A stretch of DNA of 64,000 bases from Thermohalobaculum sp039028795 (GTDB taxonomy: Bacteria; Pseudomonadota; Alphaproteobacteria; Rhodobacterales; Rhodobacteraceae). The DNA is taken from positions 1 to 64,000 of the forward strand of contig JBCCHJ010000022.1 in assembly GCA_039028795.1 (NCBI GenBank), given 5' to 3'. Of the stretch, positions 51,896 through 61,083 are shown piece by piece (the first letter of the stretch is position 1; the number at the start of each line of letters is the position of its first letter). Position numbers and translations under genes: made by a program. The notes under the pieces are model-generated. The model had not been told where the DNA came from and did no database searches. It saw nothing but the letters and a program-made list of their open reading frames with translations.

Positions 51896-51972
51896 ACCAG
51901 CGGGCGGCAGCCTTACCTTGCGCCAACCGTGCTCGGCAGATAGCGTTATTGCACTGCAACACGGGGGACAGC

Positions 51973-53337
51973 ATGCCTGACTATTCCGAATTGAAGACCA
52001 ACCTCGAAAAGCAGGGCATCAAGACCTGCATCGCGTCCTATGTCGACATGCACGGCGTGTCCAAATCCAAGTTCGTCCCCATCGCCCATCTGGATCAGAT
52101 GATGGCGGGGTCCGAGATGTTCACCGGTGCCGCCTTGGATGGCGTGCCCCAGGAAATTCAGGATGAAGAGGTCTGCTGCATGCCCGATGCGGATGCGGCC
52201 GTCATCCTGCCCTGGAAACCGGACACTGCGCTTTTCCCCAGCGATCTCTGGTGCGAGGGCAAACCGTTCGACGCCTGTTCCCGCAACATCTTGAACCGCC
52301 AAGTCGCCCGCGCCGAGGATATGGGGTTCACAATGAACCTGGGGATCGAGGCCGAGTTCTTTGTGTTCCGTGATGACGAAGACGGCAAGTGGCGCGGCGA
52401 ACCCCGTCGCGAACCTGTCTCGCCCCTCGCACATCTGGAAAAGCCAGCTTATGACACCACGCGCCTGTTGGACAATATCGGCTGGTTGCAGGAAATGGTC
52501 GATGCGATGAACGGCCTGGGCTGGGATGTCTATTCCTTCGACCACGAAGACGGCATCGGTCAGGTCGAAATCGACTTCAACTATGCGGATGTCCGAACCA
52601 TGTCGGATAGGTTCGTCTTCCTGCGCATGATGGCGAATGCGATCGCCCGCAAGCACGGCGCTTATGCGTCGTTCATGCCGAAGCCCTTCGGCGAACGGAC
52701 GGGGTCAGGTGCGCATTTCAACATGTCGCTGGCAAGTGCAGAGACGGGCGAGAATCTGTTCAAGGATCCGAACGATCCGCGCGGTTGTGGTCTGTCCAAG
52801 ACCGGCTATCAGTTCATGGCGGGGATCCTGAAGCATCTGCAGGCGATCATGGCCGTCGTCGCGCCAATGGTGAATTCCTACAAACGCTTGGTGAAACAGG
52901 GGTCGATGTCCGGGTTCACCTGGGCACCAATCTATGCGTGCTATGGCAACAACAACCGCACCAACGCGATGCGTATTCCGAAGGGCGGGGGGCGCGTGGA
53001 ACTGCGTGCGGCAGACAGTTCCTGCAACCCCTATCTGGGCGCGGCCTTGTGCCTGTCCGCCGGGTTGGATGGCATTGAACAGGATCTCGACCCCGGAGAG
53101 CCGAACACCGATAACCTGTACCTGATCGGCGAGAAAGAAAGGATGGAGCGCGGGATCGACGTGCTGCCTGGAACGCTGGCAGAGGCTGTCGCCCATTTCC
53201 GTCAGGACCCGAAGACCCGACAGGTCTTTGGCGACGAAATGTTCAACGCTTGGGCTGACTTCAAAGATCAGGAGTGGCTGACTTATTTGAACCACGTCTC
53301 AGACTGGGAGCGCGAGCGGTATCTTAGGTTCTTCTAG
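51973..53337 (+). CDS. glnT: Type III glutamine-synthetase-like glutamate-amine ligase
   Basis: The 454-residue protein is a glutamine-synthetase-fold ligase. It has IASYVDMHGVSKSKFVPIAH, the catalytic NLGIEAEFFVFRD, DVYSFDHEDGIGQVEIDFNY and SFMPKPFGERTGSGAHFNMS, and the late AMRIPKGGGRVELRAADSSC. It resembles GlnT and gamma-glutamylmethylamide synthetase rather than GlnA. GGGGGA lies before the ATG at 51973. It could ligate glutamate to ammonia, methylamine or a polyamine. A polyamine-type transporter operon lies 4 kb downstream, which hints at amine use but is not proof. Confidence 0.85.
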   Translation: MPDYSELKTNLEKQGIKTCIASYVDMHGVSKSKFVPIAHLDQMMAGSEMFTGAALDGVPQEIQDEEVCCMPDADAAVILPWKPDTALFPSDLWCEGKPFDACSRNILNRQVARAEDMGFTMNLGIEAEFFVFRDDEDGKWRGEPRREPVSPLAHLEKPAYDTTRLLDNIGWLQEMVDAMNGLGWDVYSFDHEDGIGQVEIDFNYADVRTMSDRFVFLRMMANAIARKHGAYASFMPKPFGERTGSGAHFNMSLASAETGENLFKDPNDPRGCGLSKTGYQFMAGILKHLQAIMAVVAPMVNSYKRLVKQGSMSGFTWAPIYACYGNNNRTNAMRIPKGGGRVELRAADSSCNPYLGAALCLSAGLDGIEQDLDPGEPNTDNLYLIGEKERMERGIDVLPGTLAEAVAHFRQDPKTRQVFGDEMFNAWADFKDQEWLTYLNHVSDWERERYLRFF

Positions 53338-53343
53338 ACGGGT

Positions 53344-53378
53344 GTGCTGGCCCCCGACCTGACGACGTGGGCCAGCAC
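53344..53378. terminator. Bidirectional stem-loop after the glnT-like gene
   Basis: GTGCTGGCCC (53344-53353) pairs perfectly with GGGCCAGCAC (53369-53378) around 15 bases. It lies between two convergent genes, six bases from one stop and four from the other, so it probably ends both transcripts. Confidence 0.6.
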
Positions 53379-53382
53379 AAGA

Positions 53383-54204
53383 TCAGACCAAGGCGATTAG
53401 ACGGCAGGGACCGCCTGTGCCGCCCTGGTGCTTTGGTGCACCAACGATCAAGGTGGCACCGGTGGGCGGCAACTGATCCAGGTTGGCCATGTTCTCAACC
53501 GCCCAGCGGTTCGCCGGCAACCACGTGTAGTGCGTGATGAAGTCGGCGGAAATTCCATAGTCGATCGAAAGCGTGTCGACGGCAACGCCGGCAACCTCGG
53601 CCTCTTCTAGTAGCATCTTGACCGCTTCGACATGGAAGGCGGGGAAGTGCATCTTCCCGGCATCATCGGCATTGCGAAACTTGGCCGACCCTATGCGTTT
53701 TTGCCATCCCGCGTTCTGGGCGACGCAGGCACCCACCGGGATCGGGCCATGCTTGGCGATCCAGGCCTTAAGGTCGTCTGGCGTAATCTGCGCATCAGGA
53801 TCGGCATCGGCCTTTTCCTGGATGTCGACAATCGCCAGCGGGCAAACCAGGCTTTCAACCGGCACTTCGTCGATCGAGGCACCGCCATCCGTGAAGTGCA
53901 GCGGCGCGTCGATATGCGTACCGGTATGTTCGTTCACACGCAGCGTCTTCAGATTGAACTTATGTTCTGCATAGTTGAACACTTCCTCGTCGAAGAACTG
54001 CTGTTCGCCGAAATACGTTGGGAAATCGTGGGTCAAGGTATGGGTCAGGTCCACGACCCGGCTGGCGCCCTGGGCCAGAACGGGTCTGGGTGCCATGGCG
54101 GTCCCGGCGACAATCGCGGCGCCTGCCGCGGCTGACCCGCGGAACAGATCGCGTCGGCTCAACGCCTTGCCTTTGACGTACTCCATGATGATTGGATGGC
54201 ACAT
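53383..54204 (-). CDS. Tat-exported cyclase-family protein (kynurenine formamidase-like fold)
   Basis: The 273-residue protein has a Tat signal: ALSRRDLFRGSAAAGAAIVA with cleavage near VLAQG (about 45). The mature part is a cyclase-family (KynB-like) hydrolase with VVDLTHTLTHDFPTYF, the metal-binding EHTGTHIDAPLHF (about 92-104), CVAQNAGWQKR and FPAFHVEAVKML. The TGT-D-PxHF motif is intact. Export to the periplasm differs from the cytoplasmic KynB. The substrate is unknown; amides or lactams are possible. A single gene with its own promoter region of about 200 bases. Confidence 0.85.
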   Translation of the reverse strand: MCHPIIMEYVKGKALSRRDLFRGSAAAGAAIVAGTAMAPRPVLAQGASRVVDLTHTLTHDFPTYFGEQQFFDEEVFNYAEHKFNLKTLRVNEHTGTHIDAPLHFTDGGASIDEVPVESLVCPLAIVDIQEKADADPDAQITPDDLKAWIAKHGPIPVGACVAQNAGWQKRIGSAKFRNADDAGKMHFPAFHVEAVKMLLEEAEVAGVAVDTLSIDYGISADFITHYTWLPANRWAVENMANLDQLPPTGATLIVGAPKHQGGTGGPCRLIALV

Positions 54205-54412
54205 GTGAAGTCTCCCTGCTGTTGCGCTGGCCGTCGCCAGGGGTTCGGGCCCCGTGTTTCAGGCGGTCAGCATGGTCCATTGCTATAATGTAACAAAACA
54301 GCTTGCTCTGGACTACAGGCTTGGACACACGGCAAGCCGCGGGCTCAGGTATGGCAAACTCAGAAATGAACGTTTTAGGAGAAGTCGAAGGGGACCGCTC
54401 AGAATTCCACGG

Positions 54413-55114
54413 CTATTTCGACGCGACGATTTTCTTGCCGACAGCTTTGAATTCGTCTTTCAACTTCTTCGACGATTCCAGCAGCACCTTGTAGTCACTG
54501 GCCAGTTTTTTAACCGCTGCTTTTGATTTATCGGAAAGCTCTTCGTTCTTCAGCAACTTTGGCAATTCCTCACGGATCAGGATCTTTGTCTGATCCAGGC
54601 GTTTGAAATCCTTCATCACGCCGTCCATGATCGCCAGATCGCCTTTCAGATTGGCGGCGTAGATCTTAGAGATCATCGACCAAACCTTCTTGGCCTTTGC
54701 CTTCGGCAAAAGCGCGAGCTTGGTGTTTGAGATCTCGTTCGCACAATCGTACATCGTTCTGTACAGCAAAGCCGCCCCTGCTCCGCGCCCTTCTGGAACC
54801 TTCAGCCGAGGATAGTCCTTAATCCCCCGCAGGACATCTTCAACCGTTTGATAGCGGAGTTTGCCAGTCACCGCTTTGGCCATTTCGTTCCAGCCTTTGA
54901 TCCACTTCCACATCGGCATGAGATCGGGCGTCATGTCGCCATCGACGAAAATGCCGGACGGCGTCGACTTCCCTGCGCCGCGCAGACCGGCATAAACAAC
55001 GCCCAAGTTCGTCTCTGCGGCGATTTTCTTCGAGTTCTTCGAAAGCCAGGCTTCGAATGATTTCCAATTCGCCTCGCGGACACTGTCGGGATCAAAGGAA
55101 GGTTTCCGCGCCAT
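54413..55114 (-). CDS. Hypothetical lysine-rich protein with a P-loop-like motif
   Basis: The 233-residue protein is strongly basic and helical. One segment reads VVYAGLRGAGKSTPSGIFVD (about 28-47), which fits the Walker A pattern GxxxxGKS after a beta strand. No Walker B is obvious, so the match may be coincidental. The C-terminal half consists of charged helices (KNEELSDKSKAAVKKLASDY). It has no signal or membrane segment, and I recognise no family. It is monocistronic. The ATG at 55114 is a better start than the GTG-type extension to 55159. Confidence 0.65.
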   Translation of the reverse strand: MARKPSFDPDSVREANWKSFEAWLSKNSKKIAAETNLGVVYAGLRGAGKSTPSGIFVDGDMTPDLMPMWKWIKGWNEMAKAVTGKLRYQTVEDVLRGIKDYPRLKVPEGRGAGAALLYRTMYDCANEISNTKLALLPKAKAKKVWSMISKIYAANLKGDLAIMDGVMKDFKRLDQTKILIREELPKLLKNEELSDKSKAAVKKLASDYKVLLESSKKLKDEFKAVGKKIVASK

Positions 55115-55323
55115 GTTCCCTAGTTCGTCACTAAGTCGATTGGGTCTTTTTAGCCGCAAGAACAGGCCGCTCTGAGATCAAGCAACGAAGCCAACCAACT
55201 GCTGACGGGTAACTGAAAACCGACAACTTAAGTATGACCCAATCTGCATGAAGGGGCAATTGCCCGCACCCATGGACCTGCGATTGCCTTAAGCGCATAG
55301 TTACATTGAAAGGGGCGTTGCCG

Positions 55324-56307
55324 ATGCACGTGGACGACTTCATCATCGATTTGCCGCTGGCAGAGGGGGGTCTCTTAAAAGACACCCGATGCCGCTATGC
55401 GGTTTGGGGGCATTTGAATGGGGCGAAAGACAACCTGATCCTGTTCCCGACACGGTTCGGCGGCACCCATGAGCAGAACGCCTTTTTGATCGGCGAGGGC
55501 ATGGCCCTGGACCCGAAGGATTGGTGCATCGTGGTTCCGAATATGCTGGGCAATGGGATGTCGTCCTCACCATCGAATACACCCGGTTTCCCGTGGGTCA
55601 CGCATGCCGACAATATCGAACTGCAGCGCCGCCTGCTGGCCGAGCGTTTCCAGGATGCGCCTATTGCGATGGCCACTGGTTGGTCCATGGGGGCGCAGCA
55701 ATCCTATCGTTGGGCGGTTGAAGAACCGGATCGAGTCGCGCGGCTGGTCACGTTTTGCGGGACGGCTCGAACGACGCCGCATAACAAGGTTTTCCTGGAA
55801 GGTGTCTTGGCGGCGCTGGCGGCGGACCCGCGATATGGCACCAACGAAGCCCCGCTGGCAGGTCTGCGCGCCGCGGGACGGGTCTATGCCGGATGGGCCT
55901 ATTCGCAGCCTTGGGTCAAACGCCATGGATGGCAGGCCGAAACGATCCGTTCGATCTTTGGCGAAATGGCAGATGTCGAGGCCTGGTTGAGCGACTATTG
56001 GGACAAGCTGTTCATGGCCAGATCAGCGGCAGACATCACTGCCTGTGCCCGGACATGGATGGCAAACGATGTGGCGGATGGCGGGGATCTGGCAATGGCC
56101 TTGGGCCGGATCACTGCAAAGACACTGGTAATGACGGCGACGACGGATTTGTATTTCACACCGGCCGATTGCCAGGCGGAAGCTGCGATGATTCCGGGCG
56201 CTGAATACCGGGACATGCAAACGGATTGGGGCCATATGTCGGGATCAGGCCAATCGGCGGAGGACACCGCCGTTATGAATGCCGCGATTGCTGAGGTGTT
56301 GGGATAG
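55324..56307 (+). CDS. Alpha/beta hydrolase, homoserine O-acetyltransferase-like (MetX family)
   Basis: The 327-residue protein has LILFPTRFGGTHEQNAFLIG, VVPNMLGNGMSSSPSNTPGF, the nucleophile elbow ATGWSMGAQQSYRWA (about 112-126), KTLVMTATTDLYFTPADC with the Asp, and DWGHMSGSG with the His. This is the MetX-like esterase/transferase group, lacking a lid typical of true MetX. The substrate is unknown. The ATG at 55324 is used; TTG at 55306 is alternative. It has an isolated position with long flanking gaps. Confidence 0.8.
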   Translation: MHVDDFIIDLPLAEGGLLKDTRCRYAVWGHLNGAKDNLILFPTRFGGTHEQNAFLIGEGMALDPKDWCIVVPNMLGNGMSSSPSNTPGFPWVTHADNIELQRRLLAERFQDAPIAMATGWSMGAQQSYRWAVEEPDRVARLVTFCGTARTTPHNKVFLEGVLAALAADPRYGTNEAPLAGLRAAGRVYAGWAYSQPWVKRHGWQAETIRSIFGEMADVEAWLSDYWDKLFMARSAADITACARTWMANDVADGGDLAMALGRITAKTLVMTATTDLYFTPADCQAEAAMIPGAEYRDMQTDWGHMSGSGQSAEDTAVMNAAIAEVLG

Positions 56308-56660
56308 CAACGCAAACATGGACGCTTGCCTTTGGCCATGTTCTGCAGGCGGTGGAGGAGCAATCTCGGGTTGGAGTTTGGGTTCGACGTATTACGGAAC
56401 CCGGTATGGCGATCAGTCATTAGGTCTGATCAAGAAGTACAAGGGCGGCAGGCCTGCCGTTTATCCCAAGCCCCCTCAACGGTGCGACCAGCCGAGGGGG
56501 AAACAGGTCACGAAGCGCTTCGAGAAATGGCTTTTAGAACAAGTTTCCTAAAGTTTTACTAACTTCCAGGATCCGGCTCGATTTTCTTTTTTCTTGCGCA
56601 CAACCAATATCCCGGGACCAAATTAATGGTTCCGTTCATGGGATGGGTTGGTCGGCAGGA
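56308..56660. other. 353-base gap with stem-loops but no convincing gene
   Basis: CCCCCTC (56471-56477) and GAGGGGG (56494-56500) could pair across 16 bases as a terminator for the hydrolase gene. Further on, around 56607-56633, GGGACCA and TGGTTCC form a short stem, and the flanks CCAATATCCC and GGGATGGGTTGG give an imperfect outer stem. Two short frames cover part of the gap, but neither has a good start or recognisable content. Confidence 0.4.
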
Positions 56661-56969
56661 TTAGACCCTATAGCGACGCCGCGGTTCTTCCGCAGCTTCA
56701 CGACGGTTCTGCTGGCTAGCGCACCAAGATGCCCACGCCGCTGCCGGCAGGCCATAGTACACGGCGACATCCATTGCTTCACCGACGGCGGCACCTTGAG
56801 AAAATCCGAGCTTCACCATCGCCAGTGACATTACTATGCCCATAGCAAAGGTAACGCCCGTGGTTGCGGCCGTCATGATGGCAATTGGTGTCGCGCCAGA
56901 GTTACCTCTTACCAGACCCCACGCCAAAACCCAATTTATGCAAAATGCAATTATACCGAGTGCAAGCAT
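56661..56969 (-). CDS. Small membrane protein, unknown
   Basis: The 102-residue protein has three hydrophobic helices (about 3-20, 27-49 and 61-82) and a basic tail (NRREAAEEPRRRYRV). It begins LALGIIAFCINWVLAWGLVR and matches no family I know. It has an AT-rich promoter region of about 100 bases upstream. The ABC transporter operon ends on the same strand beyond that region, so it could in principle be the operon tail. Confidence 0.55.
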   Translation of the reverse strand: MLALGIIAFCINWVLAWGLVRGNSGATPIAIMTAATTGVTFAMGIVMSLAMVKLGFSQGAAVGEAMDVAVYYGLPAAAWASWCASQQNRREAAEEPRRRYRV

Positions 56970-57076
56970 GGTCGAATGATCGTAAAATTTGAGTTAGGCG
57001 TCAACGCGTTTCGCCCAATAAACCTCTCATTTTAGCCTAATTTCGCCTTAAATATCCGCAATATGCGAACGTTGAA

Positions 57077-58153
57077 TCATTGATTCAACAATAGCGTGTC
57101 TTCGCTTTGCCAGCTTAGCCAAACCTGGTCTCCGATGTCGGTGGTGTCGAGTGTGGCGCGCGTAGAATTTTGAACAGTAACCGAAAGTCGGGGGCCACCT
57201 TCTGCCTGCACATAGATGTGCGAGGTGTCGCCATAGTAGGCCCAATCAGTGACCTTTCCTTGGGTTTTCATCGCAGCCGCCGATGGCTCATCCGGGGTCA
57301 TGCGAATCTTCTCTGGCCGTACCGCCAAAGAAACATTGCCGTTTGCTGGGCTGCTATGGAGCACCTGAACCTTACCCAAATGGGCCACGTCAACGGTAAC
57401 ACTGCCTTCTGCCGCCCCAACGACCTGACCTTCCAGCAAGTTCACTTTACCGATGAAATCTGCAACGAAGCGGGAGTTTGGGGATTCATAAAGCTCTTCT
57501 GGCGTCGCGATCTGTTCGACCCGGCCTTCGTTCATAACTGCAATCCGGTCAGCCATGGACAGGGCTTCATCCTGATCATGGGTCACGATGATAAAGGTGA
57601 TGCCGACATCCTGTTGCAGGCGGCTGAGTTCCAACTGCATCTGTTCGCGAAGCTTGGCGTCTAGGGCGGACATAGGCTCGTCCAACAGCAGCACCTTGGG
57701 CCGTTTCACCAAGGCGCGGGCAAGCGCCACGCGCTGACGTTGGCCGCCAGAAAGCTGATCAGGTTTACGGGCGCCTAGGTGACCGAGCTGCACCATCTCC
57801 AGCGCTTCTTCGGCGCGAGATTTGATCTCGGCCGCCGGGGTACCGGTGACCTTCAGCCCATAGCCGACATTGTCCAGCACCGTCATGTGGGGGAACACGG
57901 CATAGGACTGAAAAACCATGTTGACCGGGCGCTTGTTCGGCGGGGTGTCGCCCACATCCTCGCCATCGATCAAGATCTGGCCAGAGGATGGGGTTTCAAA
58001 CCCCGCGATAATGCGCAGCAACGTGGTCTTTCCGCACCCGGATGGGCCGAGCAGGGCGAAGAATTCGTTCGGTGCGATGTCGAAATGGGCATCGTCTACG
58101 GCTTTGACGCCGGGGAATTCTTTCGTGATGTGTTGGATGGAGATGATGCTCAT
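57077..58153 (-). CDS. potA: Polyamine-type ABC transporter ATP-binding protein
   Basis: The 358-residue protein has all ABC motifs: Walker A LLGPSGCGKTTLLRI, Q-loop, signature LSGGQRQRVALARALVKRP, Walker B VLLLDEPMSALD and the H-loop IIVTHDQDEALSMAD. A C-terminal TOBE domain follows at about 275-355. It energises uptake of putrescine or spermidine-like compounds by the two permeases encoded just upstream; their gene overlaps this ATG by four bases. It is the last gene of the operon. Substrate specificity is inferred from family only. Confidence 0.9.
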   Translation of the reverse strand: MSIISIQHITKEFPGVKAVDDAHFDIAPNEFFALLGPSGCGKTTLLRIIAGFETPSSGQILIDGEDVGDTPPNKRPVNMVFQSYAVFPHMTVLDNVGYGLKVTGTPAAEIKSRAEEALEMVQLGHLGARKPDQLSGGQRQRVALARALVKRPKVLLLDEPMSALDAKLREQMQLELSRLQQDVGITFIIVTHDQDEALSMADRIAVMNEGRVEQIATPEELYESPNSRFVADFIGKVNLLEGQVVGAAEGSVTVDVAHLGKVQVLHSSPANGNVSLAVRPEKIRMTPDEPSAAAMKTQGKVTDWAYYGDTSHIYVQAEGGPRLSVTVQNSTRATLDTTDIGDQVWLSWQSEDTLLLNQ

Positions 58154-58986
58154 GCGTTCTCTGCCTTATCGGGCCGCTGCAACCGGATCATCAGGGCGGT
58201 CACGACGATGGTGATCAGAACCAGAATGGTCGAGGCGGCGTTGACCTCGGGCGTCACGCTGAAGCGGACCATGGAATAGACCTTGACCGGGAAGGTTACG
58301 GTTTCAGGCCCAGACGTGAAGAATGTGATCACAAAATCGTCCAGCGATAGCGTGAATGCCAACAAGGCCCCCGCCACCAGACCGGGCCGCATATAAGGGA
58401 AGATGACGCCCCAGAACGTCTGCCACTCCGTGGCGCCAAGGTCGCGCGAGGCTTCCTCGAGTTCCCGATTGAACCCAGCCATCCGGGCGCGGACGACGAT
58501 GGCGACGAACGGGAAGCTAAAGGCGATATGCGCGATGGTGATCGCCGAAAGGTTCAGTGGCCAGGGCATCCCCGCGGGCCAGCCGACGCGGTTGAAGAAG
58601 GCCAGCATCGCGACGCCCATGCAAATCTCGGGGATCACGATGGGCAGGGCCATGAAGCCCTCATAGGCGCCTTTGAGCGGGAACCGGAACCGCCAAAGCA
58701 GTAGCGCCACCATAGCGCCCAATGCAGTGGCGATGATGGTGTTGAAAAAGGCGATGGTCAGAGAGTTGATGAAGGCCTCGACTAGCCCGTCGTTCTTCAG
58801 TGCCTTTTCATAGTACTTTGTGGTGAAGCCCCGCCAGACGATGTTGCGTTTAGAATCGTTGAAGCTGAACACCATCATCAGGATGACGGGCGCGTAGAGC
58901 AGAACGAAAACGGCGGCGATGAAGATCTTCATCCATAGCCGCCCGGCATAGTCCAGCGGAGCGGGTTTGCTGCGGCGCCAGATCAT
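58150..58986 (-). CDS. potI: Polyamine-type ABC transporter permease (PotC/PotI-like)
   Basis: The 278-residue protein has six membrane segments and the inner-membrane EAA loop (MAGFNRELEEASRDLGATEW), which contacts the ATPase. Landmarks include YAPVILMMVFSFNDSKRNIV at the N-terminus, characteristic of PotC/PotI-type subunits. Overlaps of four bases with both neighbouring genes indicate a coupled operon. It pairs with the PotB/PotH-like permease. The substrate is inferred. Confidence 0.9.
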   Translation of the reverse strand: MIWRRSKPAPLDYAGRLWMKIFIAAVFVLLYAPVILMMVFSFNDSKRNIVWRGFTTKYYEKALKNDGLVEAFINSLTIAFFNTIIATALGAMVALLLWRFRFPLKGAYEGFMALPIVIPEICMGVAMLAFFNRVGWPAGMPWPLNLSAITIAHIAFSFPFVAIVVRARMAGFNRELEEASRDLGATEWQTFWGVIFPYMRPGLVAGALLAFTLSLDDFVITFFTSGPETVTFPVKVYSMVRFSVTPEVNAASTILVLITIVVTALMIRLQRPDKAENA

Positions 58987-59888
58987 GCCTGCATCCCCGA
59001 TTGTTTGGACATGATGGCGCGTAGGGCTAGCGCGCCGAAGGTGACATACATCAGCAGGAAGGACAGCGCTGCGCCAAATGGCCAGTCATTGGCGGTTTTG
59101 AACTGCCGTTCGATGACATTGCCGATCATCACTGCGTTTGTGCCGCCCAACAGATCCGCTGTCAGGAAAGATCCCAAAGAGGGGATGAAAACCAGGATCA
59201 CGCCAGAGATGATGCCGGACATGGTCAGTGGGACGGTCACCTTGAAGAACGTGGTGCGTTGCGATGCGCCGAGGTCCAGCGAGGCCTCGAGCATCGAGCG
59301 ATCGAGCCGTTCTATCGATGCATATAGTGGCAGCACCATGAACGGCATGAACACATAGACCAAGCCGGCGATTACCGCAAAGTCGTTATAGAGCAGCTCC
59401 AGCGGCTCGTACGGGCCGAACAACGCATCCAACCATATCGCGTCATAAACCCATTCCAGCGTGAAGTTCACATAGCCCTTAGTGCGGAAGACCGCGATCA
59501 GCGCATAGGTACGGATCAGCAGGTTGATCCAGAACGGCAGGATCACGGCCAAAAGCAGCCAGGGTTTCCACTTGGCCGAGGCAAAGGAAATCACGAAGGC
59601 AACCGGGTAGGCAATGACCAGGCACATGAACGTCGCCAGCGCGGAGATCCAAATCGATTTCCAGATGATTTTTAAATAGACGGGATCAAAGAGGGCGCGG
59701 GTATAATTGGCCAAGGTCCAGGTGATTTCGGTTTCCGTGATCGAAACCTTGCCATCAATCACGGCTTTTTCGCCGAAGGATAGGACCCAGATGATCGCCA
59801 AGGGGATCAGGAAGAAGAGCACCAGCCAAAACGATCCCGGTCCGGCTAGGACCCAGAAGGCTTTGGGGTTCTTGCGGTAATGTTCCAT
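58983..59888 (-). CDS. potH: Polyamine-type ABC transporter permease (PotB/PotH-like)
   Basis: The 301-residue protein has six membrane segments, a PotB/PotH-like start (KAFWVLAGPGSFWLVLFFLI) and the EAA loop (LDRSMLEASLDLGASQRTTF). It forms the channel with the PotC/PotI-like subunit. The gene is separated from the upstream binding-protein gene by 77 bases that hold two strong hairpins, while it overlaps its downstream neighbour by four bases. Confidence 0.9.
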   Translation of the reverse strand: MEHYRKNPKAFWVLAGPGSFWLVLFFLIPLAIIWVLSFGEKAVIDGKVSITETEITWTLANYTRALFDPVYLKIIWKSIWISALATFMCLVIAYPVAFVISFASAKWKPWLLLAVILPFWINLLIRTYALIAVFRTKGYVNFTLEWVYDAIWLDALFGPYEPLELLYNDFAVIAGLVYVFMPFMVLPLYASIERLDRSMLEASLDLGASQRTTFFKVTVPLTMSGIISGVILVFIPSLGSFLTADLLGGTNAVMIGNVIERQFKTANDWPFGAALSFLLMYVTFGALALRAIMSKQSGMQA

Positions 59889-59904
59889 CAGCCCCCGGCG
59901 GTGA

Positions 59905-59960
59905 AGGATGGGCTGGCACCCATCCTACGGTTCAGCGAAGGGCGGGCATTATCCCGCCCT
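59905..59960 (-). promoter_or_regulatory. Tandem hairpins between the binding protein gene and the permease gene
   Basis: AGGATGGG pairs with CCCATCCT (59905-59912 and 59919-59926), and AGGGCGGG pairs with CCCGCCCT (59939-59946 and 59953-59960); both are perfect 8-bp stems with six-base loops. In transcription order they come right after the binding-protein gene. Such intercistronic stems commonly stabilise the upstream message and reduce read-through, so that binding protein exceeds permease. Confidence 0.6.
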
Positions 59961-59965
59961 AGTCA

Positions 59966-61042
59966 TCACGCGGCTTGAACGCGGGTCCAGGCGTCGTTGA
60001 TGTTTTTGACGTGCTCTTCGCCGAGGTAGAGCTGGAACTCGCACTTTGCCACGGTTTCTTCCGTCGGGAAGATCGCTGGGTTTTCATTGTATTCGGCGCT
60101 CAGCTTGGACCGGGCTGCTTCGTTCGGCGTGGCGTATTGGATATAGTCTGCGATCAGTGCGCCGGGGTCTGCCTCGAGGATATAGTTGATGAAGGCATGC
60201 GCGTTGTCCGGATGCGGCGCGCCCTTTGGAATGCAAAGGCAGTCCTGCCAGATCAGCCCGCCTTCGTCCGGCACGAAGAACGACAGCTCGTCATCTTCGG
60301 CCATGACCTGCAGGATGTCGCCATTCCATTCCTGGGCAATCACGACCTCGCCCGAAGCCAGAAGGTCCTGACCGTTATCATCGGCGAAGACCTTGATATT
60401 GCCTTTCTGCGCGATCAGCATTTCTTCAGCAGCTTTGATATCGGCCATGTCGGTCGAGTTCAGCGATTTGCCCATGTATTTCATCGCATGGCCCAGCACG
60501 TTCTGGCCGTCGCCCAGAAGCGAGATCTTGCCCGCGAACTGATCGGAATCGTAAAGGTGCTTCCAGGAAGCATTGATGTCGCCGGTGCGCTTTTTGTTAT
60601 ACCCGACGCCGATGGTGCCCCACATATAGGCAACCGAGTGTTTAAGGCCTGGATCGAAGCTGGCGTCCTGGAAGTTTTTGCCCAAGTTCGACATGTTCGG
60701 GATCTTCGAGTGATCCAGCGGGACCAGCATATCGGCCGCGATCATGCGTTCGACATAGTCATTGGTCGGCACAATCAGGTCGTAGCCCGGGTTGCCTTCC
60801 TTCAGTTTGGCGAACAGCTCGTCATTGTCGGCAAAGAGGTCCATCTTGACCTCGATGCCCGAGGCTTCGTTGAAGTCTTCCAGTGTCGTTTCGCCGATAT
60901 AGGTGTCCCAGTTGTAAAAGTTCAGCTTCTTTTCCTCGGCAGCCATGGTGCCGCGCGGCAGGAAAGTAAGGCCTGCCATAGCAGCAGCACCGCCCATGAG
61001 GCTGCGGCGGTCCGGACGGAATTTTGGCGTGAAGGTTGCCAT
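59966..61042 (-). CDS. potF: Polyamine-type periplasmic solute-binding protein
   Basis: The product has 358 residues. A Tat-like signal is present (FRPDRRSLMGGAAAMAGLTF, cleavage near MAAEE). The mature protein matches PotD/PotF: KLNFYNWDTYIGETTLEDFN, EGNPGYDLIVPTNDYVERMI, WGTIGVGYNKKRTGD, and LIWQDCLCIPKGAPHPDNAH. It captures putrescine or spermidine-like amines and hands them to the permeases. The start at 61042 has GGGGAGA upstream. The ORF is open further upstream but only over non-conserved DNA. First gene of the operon. Confidence 0.9.
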   Translation of the reverse strand: MATFTPKFRPDRRSLMGGAAAMAGLTFLPRGTMAAEEKKLNFYNWDTYIGETTLEDFNEASGIEVKMDLFADNDELFAKLKEGNPGYDLIVPTNDYVERMIAADMLVPLDHSKIPNMSNLGKNFQDASFDPGLKHSVAYMWGTIGVGYNKKRTGDINASWKHLYDSDQFAGKISLLGDGQNVLGHAMKYMGKSLNSTDMADIKAAEEMLIAQKGNIKVFADDNGQDLLASGEVVIAQEWNGDILQVMAEDDELSFFVPDEGGLIWQDCLCIPKGAPHPDNAHAFINYILEADPGALIADYIQYATPNEAARSKLSAEYNENPAIFPTEETVAKCEFQLYLGEEHVKNINDAWTRVQAA

Positions 61043-61083
61043 TGAGTGTGTCTCCCCTGAGTGATGTCTCTTCCCGGAAGCTG

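Noticed and set aside
56279..56562. Two overlapping short plus-strand frames after the hydrolase gene
   Set aside because: No recognisable content, poor starts, and one begins inside the hydrolase gene.
59975..61045. Long plus-strand open frame across the solute-binding protein gene
   Set aside because: Antisense shadow; the minus strand encodes a full PotF-like protein with signal peptide.
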